The position numbers and the translations under genes were made by a program. Source: Phytophthora colocasiae (Eukaryota; Oomycota; Peronosporomycetes; Peronosporales; Peronosporaceae). From it: a DNA stretch of 64,000 nt. The notes below the pieces were generated by a model that saw only the letters and a list, made by a program, of their open reading frames with translations, searched no databases and had not been told where the DNA came from. Within the stretch, counting starts at the first letter, position 1, and each line of letters starts with the position of its first letter. Positions 54,776 through 62,430 of the stretch are shown in pieces. Location of the stretch: positions 744,001-808,000 of the forward strand of contig JAGKQI010000020.1 in assembly GCA_018806915.1 (NCBI GenBank), written 5' to 3'.

Positions 54776-54821
54776 CTGCTGCAGATAAGTCGGGCGGATA
54801 AGCTATATATGGAAGGCGTCC
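54776..54821 (-). repeat. Right terminal inverted repeat of the SET-carrying transposon
   Basis: 46 bp, ending GGAAGGCGTCC, followed by AAT. It is the reverse complement of the left repeat with one difference (A for T within ATAAG/ATATG). Confidence 0.9.
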
Positions 54822-54923
54822 AATAGCGTAGTAGTTCAATCAGTGAAATACGAGACGGTAGTTTTGTGGATAAAATTGTACTTACGCCGAGTAGTTTTAT
54901 CTTCTCAGTCCAAGCAAGACACG

Positions 54924-55044
54924 ATGGTGTTCGATAAATATGCTGCGAGTAAGGTTCGATCTGCAACAGGCAAGTTCGAGGGCCCTAAGATCTCTGCGAC
55001 GAGAATGGTCGTTCTGGTTTGGATGGCTGTGGGTTTGGGGCCTC
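54924..55044 (+). pseudogene. Membrane protein family, copy 3, 5' part, cut by the retrotransposon
   Basis: Forty codons from ATG 54924 encode the N-terminus of a third family member, including the membrane segment (MVVLVWMAVGLGP) that aligns with the first segments of copies 1 and 2. The coding sequence is interrupted at 55044, directly after GCCTC, by the left LTR. It continues at 62431 after the right LTR, starting again with GCCTC. In the interrupted state a stop codon arises from the first LTR bases (TGTAG). Confidence 0.88.
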
Positions 55045-55370
55045 TGTAGTGCTGCCAAGGCATGCATATTCATGCACAGTATCCACCCAGCCAACTCCAG
55101 CCAGAGCTGCGGGAAGCCGATAACGCCAACGCTGTTGACAACAAGATTGGCGTCACGACAATGTTGATGACATAACGACAAATGTGTTGACACACACCGT
55201 GGCCAACCAAGTGCCTATGGCGCCAATGCCTCCGGCATTTGGTAAACTAAGCTAGCAATTAGGAACAACCTCACTTTGCAATCTACCACTAGCAATACAC
55301 TTCGGCAAAAACCTTCAGGGAGCTTCGCCGACTCCCCCCGTGTGTCTTCGATTTCCCTGCAGACACTACA
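55045..55370 (+). repeat. Left LTR
   Basis: 326 bp, starting TGTAGTGCTGCC and ending GCAGACACTACA, so the termini form a perfect 7-bp inverted repeat (TGTAGTG/CACTACA). I read it base by base against 62105-62430 and saw no difference. No obvious tRNA primer-binding site (TGG start) follows it; the ATG of gag is only 39 bp downstream. Confidence 0.95.
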
Positions 55371-55408
55371 AAGAATTCTTTAGCAGTTTTTCTGCTCGAA
55401 CCACGAAG

Positions 55409-58400
55409 ATGGCCAAGACTCGGTCAACCAACACGACCTCGAATGATGATGACCAGGACCGTGGCGCCCCGATCTTCACGCCGATATTGCCTCCTCGTCT
55501 CTCAAGCACCTCACATGCAGCCTTGGTGAAGTGGCGCCGAGAGCGCCGAGAGTATGAAGAGACAATCCAGAGTCGTGCTAAGGACAATACGGGCGATCTA
55601 ATCGTCCCGGTCAAGAACACCTTCGACGAGGGGCTCCTCCGCATGTGGTGCCTCCTCCGTTGGCAAATCTCAATTGACGACGTCACTGACGATTATATCA
55701 TGGCGGAGGTCGACAAGATTATCACCAGTGTGAAGAACAACGACGTTCCAGACATCGACGCGGAAATGCGTGACCAGTTGCGCATGGACATGTCTGAAAC
55801 TGACGTGATCGAAAGAGTGATACAGTATTTCAAACGCTGTCATGATATCATTGACGAACATGGTTGGAATCAGTTTTTCACTGGATCGGATGGCAGGCAA
55901 CAACTATGCCGCATACTGATCGCGTCATTAGAGCCCAAAGCTCTACTTGATGAAGTACAGCGGGCAATTCGTTTCCAGGTGCGTAAAGCAAAGGAAGACG
56001 AGGTCTTGCTGCACGACTTGGTGCTAGAGAAGGCGTTGGACCAGGAGCGAGCTTACCAGAGCCAGAAGCGCACAAAGCGCGGTAGAAGCGACGGTAGTGG
56101 TGAGCGTCCATCTCAACCTGGCCTTAACAAGCAACCAACTAAAAAACCCAAACCCAATAGTGAACCCCGTAGTGCAGGTCCAAGACCGGTTACTAAGACA
56201 ACTGCCGAGCGACCCAAAGTGCCGCCCACTCCTTGCCCCCATTGCAGTGAGATGCATTGGCTATCGGAATGCCCAACAGCTTCCGATGACCAGAAAGCTG
56301 ACATCCGCCGCAAGCTCCGCGCACAGCGATCGAACGACGGAAATAAGCGAACCGTAGCTAAACTCAAGCGTCTGCGGGAATGCCTACCATCCGAAGAGAA
56401 GTCTATTTTACTCAATGGAGTGCTGTCGGTGCCCTTTTGCGCCGACACCGGTGCGGATAGAACTGCCATTGGACGCCGGCATGTTGTGCAGCTACAACAA
56501 CTGGACCCATCTGTGACTGTACAGACACTTGAGACCCCAGTGGTGAACGTGACTGTGGCAGACCATGAGGTCAATTGTATGTCCTCTGTTCATCTTCGTC
56601 TATTGCTGAATACGGCAGCCGGGCCCGTCTCGCTCCATGAGCCAGTTGAGTGCCTCATTATCGAAGGTGAAGAACCAGAGTTCATATTAGGGCAAGATGT
56701 CTTAAAATCGCTCGGAATCGACATTGACCGGCAATTGGAGCAATTAGCGGTTCGAGTTGAAGACAAAGAGGAGGCAGATGTTGAAGTTGAGGATGACCTA
56801 CCAACTCTATCGTCCCGTTTCACGGACCAGGACCTACGAAATGCTCTCGACAGACTCGTAGCCCAGGCACTCGAGCACGGTTTTCCACGGAGGTTGGAGC
56901 AACAGCTCCGCACCATAGTGGACAAGCACGATATCTGGAGACTCGAACTGGGCAATGACCCACCTGCAAAAGTGGACCCCGTAAAGATCCGGCTTAAAGA
57001 AGGCGCCAGCGCAGTCAAATGTAAGCCGAGGCACTATCCTCCGGCCGTGCGAACTTTCCTGCGTGAATTTAACGGTAAGCTCGTAAAGCTAGGCTGGGTG
57101 TATGAAAACCCCAGCAGCCGTTGGGCTAGCCCAGTGCTCCCAGTACGCAAGCCAGGTGAAAATTCTGACGCGTACCGCCAGACTTGTGACTACCGTGTTG
57201 TGAACGACCTCATAGAGGCAATGATTAGCACGATGCCACACATGGCTACTCTACTCGAACATACTCGAGGCAAGAAACATTTTGGGTTATTTGACCTGCT
57301 CAAAGGCTTTTGGCAGCTACCCCTAGATAAGCTCTGCCAAGAGCTAATGTCGTACATTACAGACACCAAAATATACACTCCACGTCGTGTTCCTCAGGGA
57401 TGCTGTGATGCCGCTGTGCATTTTCAGCAGACGATGGAGCGGTGCTTCGATTCGATGCTGTATACTTCCATTGTCATTTGGATTGATGATCTACTCCTAT
57501 TTGCCGATGACATCGACGAATACGTAGCCAAGCTGGAAGAGTTTTTCGACTTGGTAGCTGCGTACGGGCTCAAGCTGAGCGCGAAGAAGAGCAGCATCTA
57601 CCAGAAATCTGTGAAGTGGTGTGGACGCATCATCGACAGTGATGGTGTTTCACACGATCCAGCTCGCATTGACGTACTACGATCGATGCCTTACCCAGAT
57701 ACGGCAGGCCAGTTGCAACAGTTTCTGTGCGCTGCGAACTGGGTGAGGGAATCTGTCGTCGATTATGCTCGCACCGTTGAGCCTCTGCAGCAGCGACTTG
57801 ATGAATCTCTGAAAGGTGGAAAGCGCATAAAGCGCGTCGCGGCTGGCATCTCAGTCACATTGACTGATACAGAGCGAATAGCTTTCGAAAATACAAAGGA
57901 CCTACTGGCGACATCCGCTACTATAGCGCTACCAGACGACTCCGCCACTACAATTGTGTGCTCAGATGCATCTGATTGCGGTTGGTCAGTCATTGTAAGC
58001 CAGGTTGTGGACTATGATGCTACTCTACCGGTTGCTACTCAGCAGCACAAGCTACTCACGTGCCTCAGCGGTACTTTCAAGGGCTCCCAACTAAACTGGA
58101 CAGTCATTGAGAAAGAGGCGTATCCAATTGTAGTGGCTTGTGAAAAACTAGACTATCTACTGATGCGACCGAAGCCTTTTAGGCTATTCTGTGACCACCG
58201 CAACCTCATACATGTGTTCGCTCCACACGTAAGCATAAAGAAACATATTCGAGGCAAGTTACTGCGATGGGCATTGCTCATGCCTTACCGGTATGTCATT
58301 GAACACGTTGATGGCGAAGCCAACGTCTGGGCCGACATGCTGTCCCGATGGGCAGGGCAGCCGACGACGAAGGTAAAGTTGAAACGTTTTACCAAGAAGC

Positions 58401-59611
58401 GAACCAAGAGAAAGCAAGCAACACATCAAACGGACGCAAGGCAGATCCTCCGGCCATTGGACGACGAAGGATTTGTCTGGCCTTCACTAGATGAGATCCA
58501 AACAACACAGCAGCAGCAGCAAGCACCTGCAGGCGCTGTCAGGGGCAGTGACGGTGTACTACGTGTTGACGAGCGGATCTGGATACCGCGAGCGAGCTCA
58601 GACTTCACCCAACAACTGTGCGTCATCGCGCACTGTGGGGCCCAAGGCCACCGGAGAGAAAACGCAATGGTAAATCACCTCCGACGCGTCTTCCACGTCC
58701 CCGATATCCGAGGCGTGGTACACACGTTTGTGTCAAACTGCCTACTTTGTCCGCACGTGAAGGGCCCACGAACGATTCACCGCCCATGGGGTGAAACGAT
58801 CGACTGTCACGAAAGAAATGGAGTCCTCCATTGGGATTTTCTTTCTATGGGCGAATCTTTTGGCACTAGCAAATACTTGTTGGTTCTAAAAGATCACGCC
58901 ACGCACTTCTGCGAGCTTGTCGTGTGTGACACTGCGGACAGTGCAGTGGCAACGGCAGCCATCCTTGACTGGCATAGTCGTTTCGGTGTCCCTCCAACCT
59001 GGGTCAGCGACAACGGTAGCCATTTCAAAAACGAAGTCGTGGCCGAGCTCTCAAAGAGACTCAAGAGCCAACAACACTTCACCTTGGCATACAGCCCATG
59101 GATTAACGGCTCTGTAGAACGGGTCAATCGAGATATTCTACAAGTCCTGCGGGCAATGACCCTGGAATACAAAGTTTCTACAAAAGATTGGGTCTACCTA
59201 GTGCCACTGGTTCAAGCCAGCTTGAATCACACGGCTCTCCCCTCGCTCGGCAATCGAGCGCCAGTTGAAATTTTCACTGGGCTACCATGTCCTTCACCGC
59301 TTGCAGAGTTTTACCACCCGGGCAACAAAAAGCTAGTGGCTTTGCCCAAAACTTCGGCAGCGATTGACAAACATCTAGCTGAGCTACGATCTAGTCTGTG
59401 CGCAATGCACCAACCCATTACAGACCACCGCCTCAAGCAGCGGCTTCTCAACAAAAAGAGAGAGGTGACAACCTGGTCAACTTTGACATTGGTGACTATG
59501 TACTACGCTCACGTGTTGACGAGAAAAAGGGCAACAAGCTCCTCGTCACATGGCAAGGACCATACAAAGTGGTCAGAGCAGACTCCCACTCCTTCAGAAT
59601 CAGTCATTTAG
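55409..59611 (+). CDS. Ty3/Gypsy Gag-Pol polyprotein
   Basis: 1,400 residues from ATG 55409, lying 39 bp after the LTR. Gag-like region to about residue 270, then a zinc knuckle variant (CPHCSEMHWLSEC, about 275). Aspartic protease motif FCADTGADRT (about 344). Reverse transcriptase with FGLFDLLKGFWQLPLD and the catalytic IWIDDLLLFADD (about 691). RNase H with CSDASDCGW (about 851) and FCDHRN. Integrase HHCC zinc finger (IAHCGAQGH to CLLCPHVK, about 1075) and DDE core (HWDF, SDNGSHF, ERVNRD; about 1140-1236). All catalytic residues that I can check are present. The frame leaves the true C-terminus near 59455, where a shift moves the integrase tail and chromodomain into another frame. Gag and Pol share one frame. 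Confidence 0.92.
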   Translation: MAKTRSTNTTSNDDDQDRGAPIFTPILPPRLSSTSHAALVKWRRERREYEETIQSRAKDNTGDLIVPVKNTFDEGLLRMWCLLRWQISIDDVTDDYIMAEVDKIITSVKNNDVPDIDAEMRDQLRMDMSETDVIERVIQYFKRCHDIIDEHGWNQFFTGSDGRQQLCRILIASLEPKALLDEVQRAIRFQVRKAKEDEVLLHDLVLEKALDQERAYQSQKRTKRGRSDGSGERPSQPGLNKQPTKKPKPNSEPRSAGPRPVTKTTAERPKVPPTPCPHCSEMHWLSECPTASDDQKADIRRKLRAQRSNDGNKRTVAKLKRLRECLPSEEKSILLNGVLSVPFCADTGADRTAIGRRHVVQLQQLDPSVTVQTLETPVVNVTVADHEVNCMSSVHLRLLLNTAAGPVSLHEPVECLIIEGEEPEFILGQDVLKSLGIDIDRQLEQLAVRVEDKEEADVEVEDDLPTLSSRFTDQDLRNALDRLVAQALEHGFPRRLEQQLRTIVDKHDIWRLELGNDPPAKVDPVKIRLKEGASAVKCKPRHYPPAVRTFLREFNGKLVKLGWVYENPSSRWASPVLPVRKPGENSDAYRQTCDYRVVNDLIEAMISTMPHMATLLEHTRGKKHFGLFDLLKGFWQLPLDKLCQELMSYITDTKIYTPRRVPQGCCDAAVHFQQTMERCFDSMLYTSIVIWIDDLLLFADDIDEYVAKLEEFFDLVAAYGLKLSAKKSSIYQKSVKWCGRIIDSDGVSHDPARIDVLRSMPYPDTAGQLQQFLCAANWVRESVVDYARTVEPLQQRLDESLKGGKRIKRVAAGISVTLTDTERIAFENTKDLLATSATIALPDDSATTIVCSDASDCGWSVIVSQVVDYDATLPVATQQHKLLTCLSGTFKGSQLNWTVIEKEAYPIVVACEKLDYLLMRPKPFRLFCDHRNLIHVFAPHVSIKKHIRGKLLRWALLMPYRYVIEHVDGEANVWADMLSRWAGQPTTKVKLKRFTKKRTKRKQATHQTDARQILRPLDDEGFVWPSLDEIQTTQQQQQAPAGAVRGSDGVLRVDERIWIPRASSDFTQQLCVIAHCGAQGHRRENAMVNHLRRVFHVPDIRGVVHTFVSNCLLCPHVKGPRTIHRPWGETIDCHERNGVLHWDFLSMGESFGTSKYLLVLKDHATHFCELVVCDTADSAVATAAILDWHSRFGVPPTWVSDNGSHFKNEVVAELSKRLKSQQHFTLAYSPWINGSVERVNRDILQVLRAMTLEYKVSTKDWVYLVPLVQASLNHTALPSLGNRAPVEIFTGLPCPSPLAEFYHPGNKKLVALPKTSAAIDKHLAELRSSLCAMHQPITDHRLKQRLLNKKREVTTWSTLTLVTMYYAHVLTRKRATSSSSHGKDHTKWSEQTPTPSESVI

Positions 59612-59925
59612 TGACAGGAGAGGAGTTAGATGTACATGCATCACGCCTAAAGTTTTATGCTGACAGTCAGCTAGAGGTAACAGAGGAAATCCTAGAGCAT
59701 GTAGCCTCCCAGGGCATCATTTTGGCCGTTAATGGGTTCAAAAACCACCGGTGGAACTCCTCAATCAAAGACTATGAAGTCCTAGTAAGCTGGAAAGGTT
59801 TAGAGTCTGTAGAAGATTCGTGGGAACCATTGAAATCGCTGGCTACAGAAGTCAGGGTTCTACTAGGACAATACATTGCCAAGCAAGACGCAAAGGTGCG
59901 CAAGTATTGGGAGGGTCTACAGTAA
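59455..59925 (+). pseudogene. Integrase tail and chromodomain in the -1 frame
   Basis: The frame open at 59398-59925 continues the polyprotein after a -1 shift in the A/GA-rich run at 59449-59463. It encodes an integrase C-terminal GPY/F-like module (LLVTWQGPYKVVRADSHSF) and a chromodomain (YEVLVSWKGLESVEDSWEPL), ending with a TAA at 59925. Chromodomains steer chromoviruses to methylated histones. Either a small indel has broken this copy or a ribosomal frameshift joins the parts; the indel is simpler. Confidence 0.75.
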
Positions 59926-60213
59926 AAATTTCAATACAAAAGCTTCAGTAGTTTTTTCAAAAACCAACTTTTTCCTTACATGCACACTGCAACCACCCTA
60001 CAATGGAGTATAAACCATTTTAATACTGAGGAAACAATTTAGAGTTGAATCCATACAATATTGACGTCAAAACAATTTGGCATAATTAACTTCAACACGT
60101 TGCACCTGTAACACTTGTTACATAGCCGAGTGTATGGATACATTCAACCATCACTAAAAAAAATCGTGCATAAACCAAACCGATCTCAGTAATCGTGATA
60201 ACAGCCACATCTA
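59926..60213. other. Retrotransposon 3' non-coding part, left of the nested element
   Basis: AT-rich sequence after the chromodomain stop and before the TA-flanked transposon. No coding potential was seen. Confidence 0.5.
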
Positions 60214-60429
60214 ACGTATAATACCGATTAGTATGCCCCTATCGAATAGAGTGCCTTTCGATTAGAGCGCTCTCTCTAAGGGCACTGTATAAAAATAGAG
60301 TGCCCTCTCTAGGCCAGTCATTGTGGATTGCGACCTTTCGTGTTTTGCGACCTTTCGTGTCCAACGAAAAAGGAATGGTTACGGAGCCATCTAACGTAAA
60401 GTTAAAAAAACTCTCACTCTTCATTTTCC

Positions 60430-61774
60430 ATGCCAGCGCGTCGAAAAAGCGTTGAAATCAGCCTAAAGAAGCAAGCAATCGAGTGGATTGCAAGCGAAGG
60501 TGGGGGTGTGCCCTCTCGCGCGGCGGCACATTTCCGCCAACGCGGTTGGCGGATTGCGGCATCAGCTTACCGGAAGTGGTGGCGTGATAGAGAGCAAATT
60601 TTAGCCGAGTATGGAGCTCGGCGGCGCATTGCTGGAGGTGGTCGAAAACCACTGCTTGGGGAGCTAGAAGACCGGCTAGTAGACATGGTGTACGACAAAC
60701 GCATACGCAAGGAAAAGGTGTCACGGTGCTGGATTGCTACGGCTGCAATTGCGCTTATTCCAGGATAGCAGGACCGAGGAAGAGCACGAAGAAGACCCGA
60801 TTCGCTTTGTTGCTTCCGACCCATGGATTCAAAACTTCATGAAGCGCAACGATCTCACGCTGCGCAAGCGCACCAACCTAACGACGCTTACGGATGAGGT
60901 GCTTGTGAGTAGAGCTGTATCATACATGCACTTTTTGGCGCTTCACAAACCAAAGATGAACCTGGATCGAACAATTCTAATGGATGAAACCGCGGTCTAT
61001 TTTGAAGATGCTCGGACAAGCACGGTAGACGACATTGGCGCCAGGCACATCGTGGTTCGTTCGACTGGCTTTTCATCTATGCGCATCACGGTGATGCTTG
61101 CGGTCACGGCGTCAGGAAGAAAGCTACCTCCGTGTCTTATCTGGAAGCGCAAAAACCGAGGCTCAATTGAGCGCCTAGGAGGATGTTACGTTGCATTTCA
61201 GGAAAGAGCATGGGTTGACCAGGATCTCCTGTTGAACTGGTTGGACTGGTACTATCCTGCTGTAGTACAGGCGCCCGGGCAGTACATTGTGTGGGACTCG
61301 ATGCGAGCTCACATCGGCAAGAAAGTGAAGCAGCGCTGTAGTGACAGAGCGATTAAAATGGCTGTGATTCCTGGAGGTCTTACTCCGTATCTACAAGCAG
61401 GTGATGTAGGCATCTACAAGTCTTTCAAAGACTCGATATCGAAGCTGATCGAGCAGTGGAAGCGATCTGACAAGGTGACATACACTAAAGCAGGCAATCC
61501 AAGAGCTCCAGATATTTCATTGGTGACGTCGTGGGTCTCACAAGCTTGGAAAGAAACACCTGTAGAGGTTGTGGAGAAGAGCATTAAGGCGTGTGGCTTT
61601 GGTAGCAACTCTAGTGACTGGCATATTGCCAAACATGATGTCTACGGCTCGAAGTTTCGGGCAGCATGGGAGCTGCAGGAAGGTGTAGAGAACGAAAGCG
61701 ATGTGAATGATGAAACTCAGGCACAGATAGAGTCGATCATGGAAACTCTCGATGACATTGTCATCGAAGAATAG
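60430..61774 (+). pseudogene. pogo-type DDE transposase, frameshifted
   Basis: The first frame (60430-60768, 112 codons) encodes an HTH region (KKQAIEWIASEGGGVPSRAA and WRIAASAYRKWWRDREQIL). The second frame (to 61774) encodes a CENP-B-like HTH end (DPWIQNFMKRNDLTLRKRT) and the DDE_1 catalytic core: ILMDETAVYF (first Asp), YIVWDSMRAH (second Asp) and LTPYLQAGDVGIYKSFKD (third Asp). The +1 shift lies around 60750-60775. No splice sites were found there, so this is probably a one-base indel. Acidic residues near the end (ETLDDIVIEE) are typical of this family. Proteins of this type cut and paste elements with TA target sites. Confidence 0.82.
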
Positions 61775-61870
61775 TCTAGCAAAAGAAGTGTTAGTATTCA
61801 CGCTTAGGCTGGTAATGAACAGAACTTGGAGAGAAAACTTACCATTTCACAATGCGGAGAATTAACGCGT

Positions 61871-61954
61871 TCAATGAGAATTGAACCCGCGACAACCCTG
61901 CTCCCAAATGGGCCCTCAATAAGTCCAGGTAGCTTAACCACCTGAGCTGTCAGC
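61871..61954 (-). other. Degenerate tRNA-like sequence
   Basis: On the minus strand, an A-box-like GCTCAGGTGGTTAAGC and a B-box-like GGGTTCAATTCTC stand about 60 bases apart, as in a tRNA gene or tRNA-derived SINE. The T-arm stem does not pair, so it is not a working tRNA. It lies in the 3' part of the nested transposon, outside its transposase. Confidence 0.4.
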
Positions 61955-62094
61955 ATTGTTGCAAAAGGTAACTTCAACACTGAATGATATATGATGTATA
62001 TTGAATACAGTGCGCTATTTTCAAAAGACAGCACTGTATTAAAATAGAGTGCGGAACTTTATTCGGTATTATACGTTATAGCTGGACTAGGCTT

Positions 62095-62104
62095 GGAGGG
62101 GCAG
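62095..62104 (+). promoter_or_regulatory. Polypurine tract of the Gypsy element
   Basis: GGAGGGGCAG directly precedes the right LTR, the normal position for the plus-strand primer of reverse transcription. Confidence 0.7.
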
Positions 62105-62430
62105 TGTAGTGCTGCCAAGGCATGCATATTCATGCACAGTATCCACCCAGCCAACTCCAGCCAGAGCTGCGGGAAGCCGATAACGCCAACGCTGTTGACA
62201 ACAAGATTGGCGTCACGACAATGTTGATGACATAACGACAAATGTGTTGACACACACCGTGGCCAACCAAGTGCCTATGGCGCCAATGCCTCCGGCATTT
62301 GGTAAACTAAGCTAGCAATTAGGAACAACCTCACTTTGCAATCTACCACTAGCAATACACTTCGGCAAAAACCTTCAGGGAGCTTCGCCGACTCCCCCCG
62401 TGTGTCTTCGATTTCCCTGCAGACACTACA
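62105..62430 (+). repeat. Right LTR
   Basis: 326 bp, same termini as the left LTR, no difference seen by eye. It is followed by GCCTC, the second copy of the target duplication, and then by the continuation of the membrane-protein gene. Confidence 0.95.

Larger units (their letters stand above)
49973..54821. mobile_element. PIF/Harbinger-type DNA transposon carrying a SET-domain gene
   Basis: The element is 4,849 bp, bounded by 46-bp terminal inverted repeats (49973-50018 and 54776-54821; one mismatch) that begin GGACGCCTTCCATATATAGC. A 3-bp direct repeat, AAT, flanks both ends (49970-49972, 54822-54824). Inside are three genes: a DDE transposase on the plus strand (with a stop codon), a Myb/SANT-like coiled-coil protein on the minus strand, and an AWS-SET-postSET protein on the minus strand. 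A transposase plus a Myb-like protein is the standard gene set of PIF/Harbinger elements; the SET gene is extra. It sits between copies 2 and 3 of the membrane-protein family. Confidence 0.85.
60214..62076. mobile_element. Nested pogo/Tc1-like DNA transposon
   Basis: 1,863 bp with 14-bp terminal inverted repeats (ACGTATAATACCGA at 60214-60227 and its reverse complement at 62063-62076), flanked by TA on both sides (60212-60213 and 62077-62078). A 22-base near-palindrome related to GCACTGTATTAAAATAGAGTGC occurs near both ends (about 60281 and 62030), a candidate transposase-binding site. One transposase gene, split by a frameshift, is inside. It is inserted in the 3' part of the Gypsy element, so it arrived after that element's ancestor formed or travelled with it. 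Confidence 0.85.
55045..62430 (+). mobile_element. Chromodomain Ty3/Gypsy LTR retrotransposon with a nested DNA transposon
   Basis: 7,386 bp from the first base of the left LTR to the last base of the right LTR. The flanking 5-bp target duplication is GCCTC (55040-55044 and 62431-62435). It has a gag-pol frame (protease, reverse transcriptase, RNase H, integrase), a chromodomain in a shifted frame, a polypurine tract (GGAGGGGCAG, 62095-62104) and two 326-bp LTRs. The order RT-RNaseH-IN and the chromodomain place it in the chromovirus branch of Ty3/Gypsy. A separate 1,863-bp TA-flanked transposon lies in its 3' part, so the retroelement alone is about 5.5 kb. It is inserted in the coding sequence of a membrane-protein gene. 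Confidence 0.93.

Noticed and set aside
59449..59463. Canonical -1 ribosomal slippery heptamer in the Gypsy element
   Set aside because: The in-frame sequence is C AAA AAG, not X XXY YYZ with equal X bases, so a classical programmed site is not supported.
61871..61954. A working tRNA gene
   Set aside because: The T arm and acceptor stem do not pair. Only box-like motifs remain.
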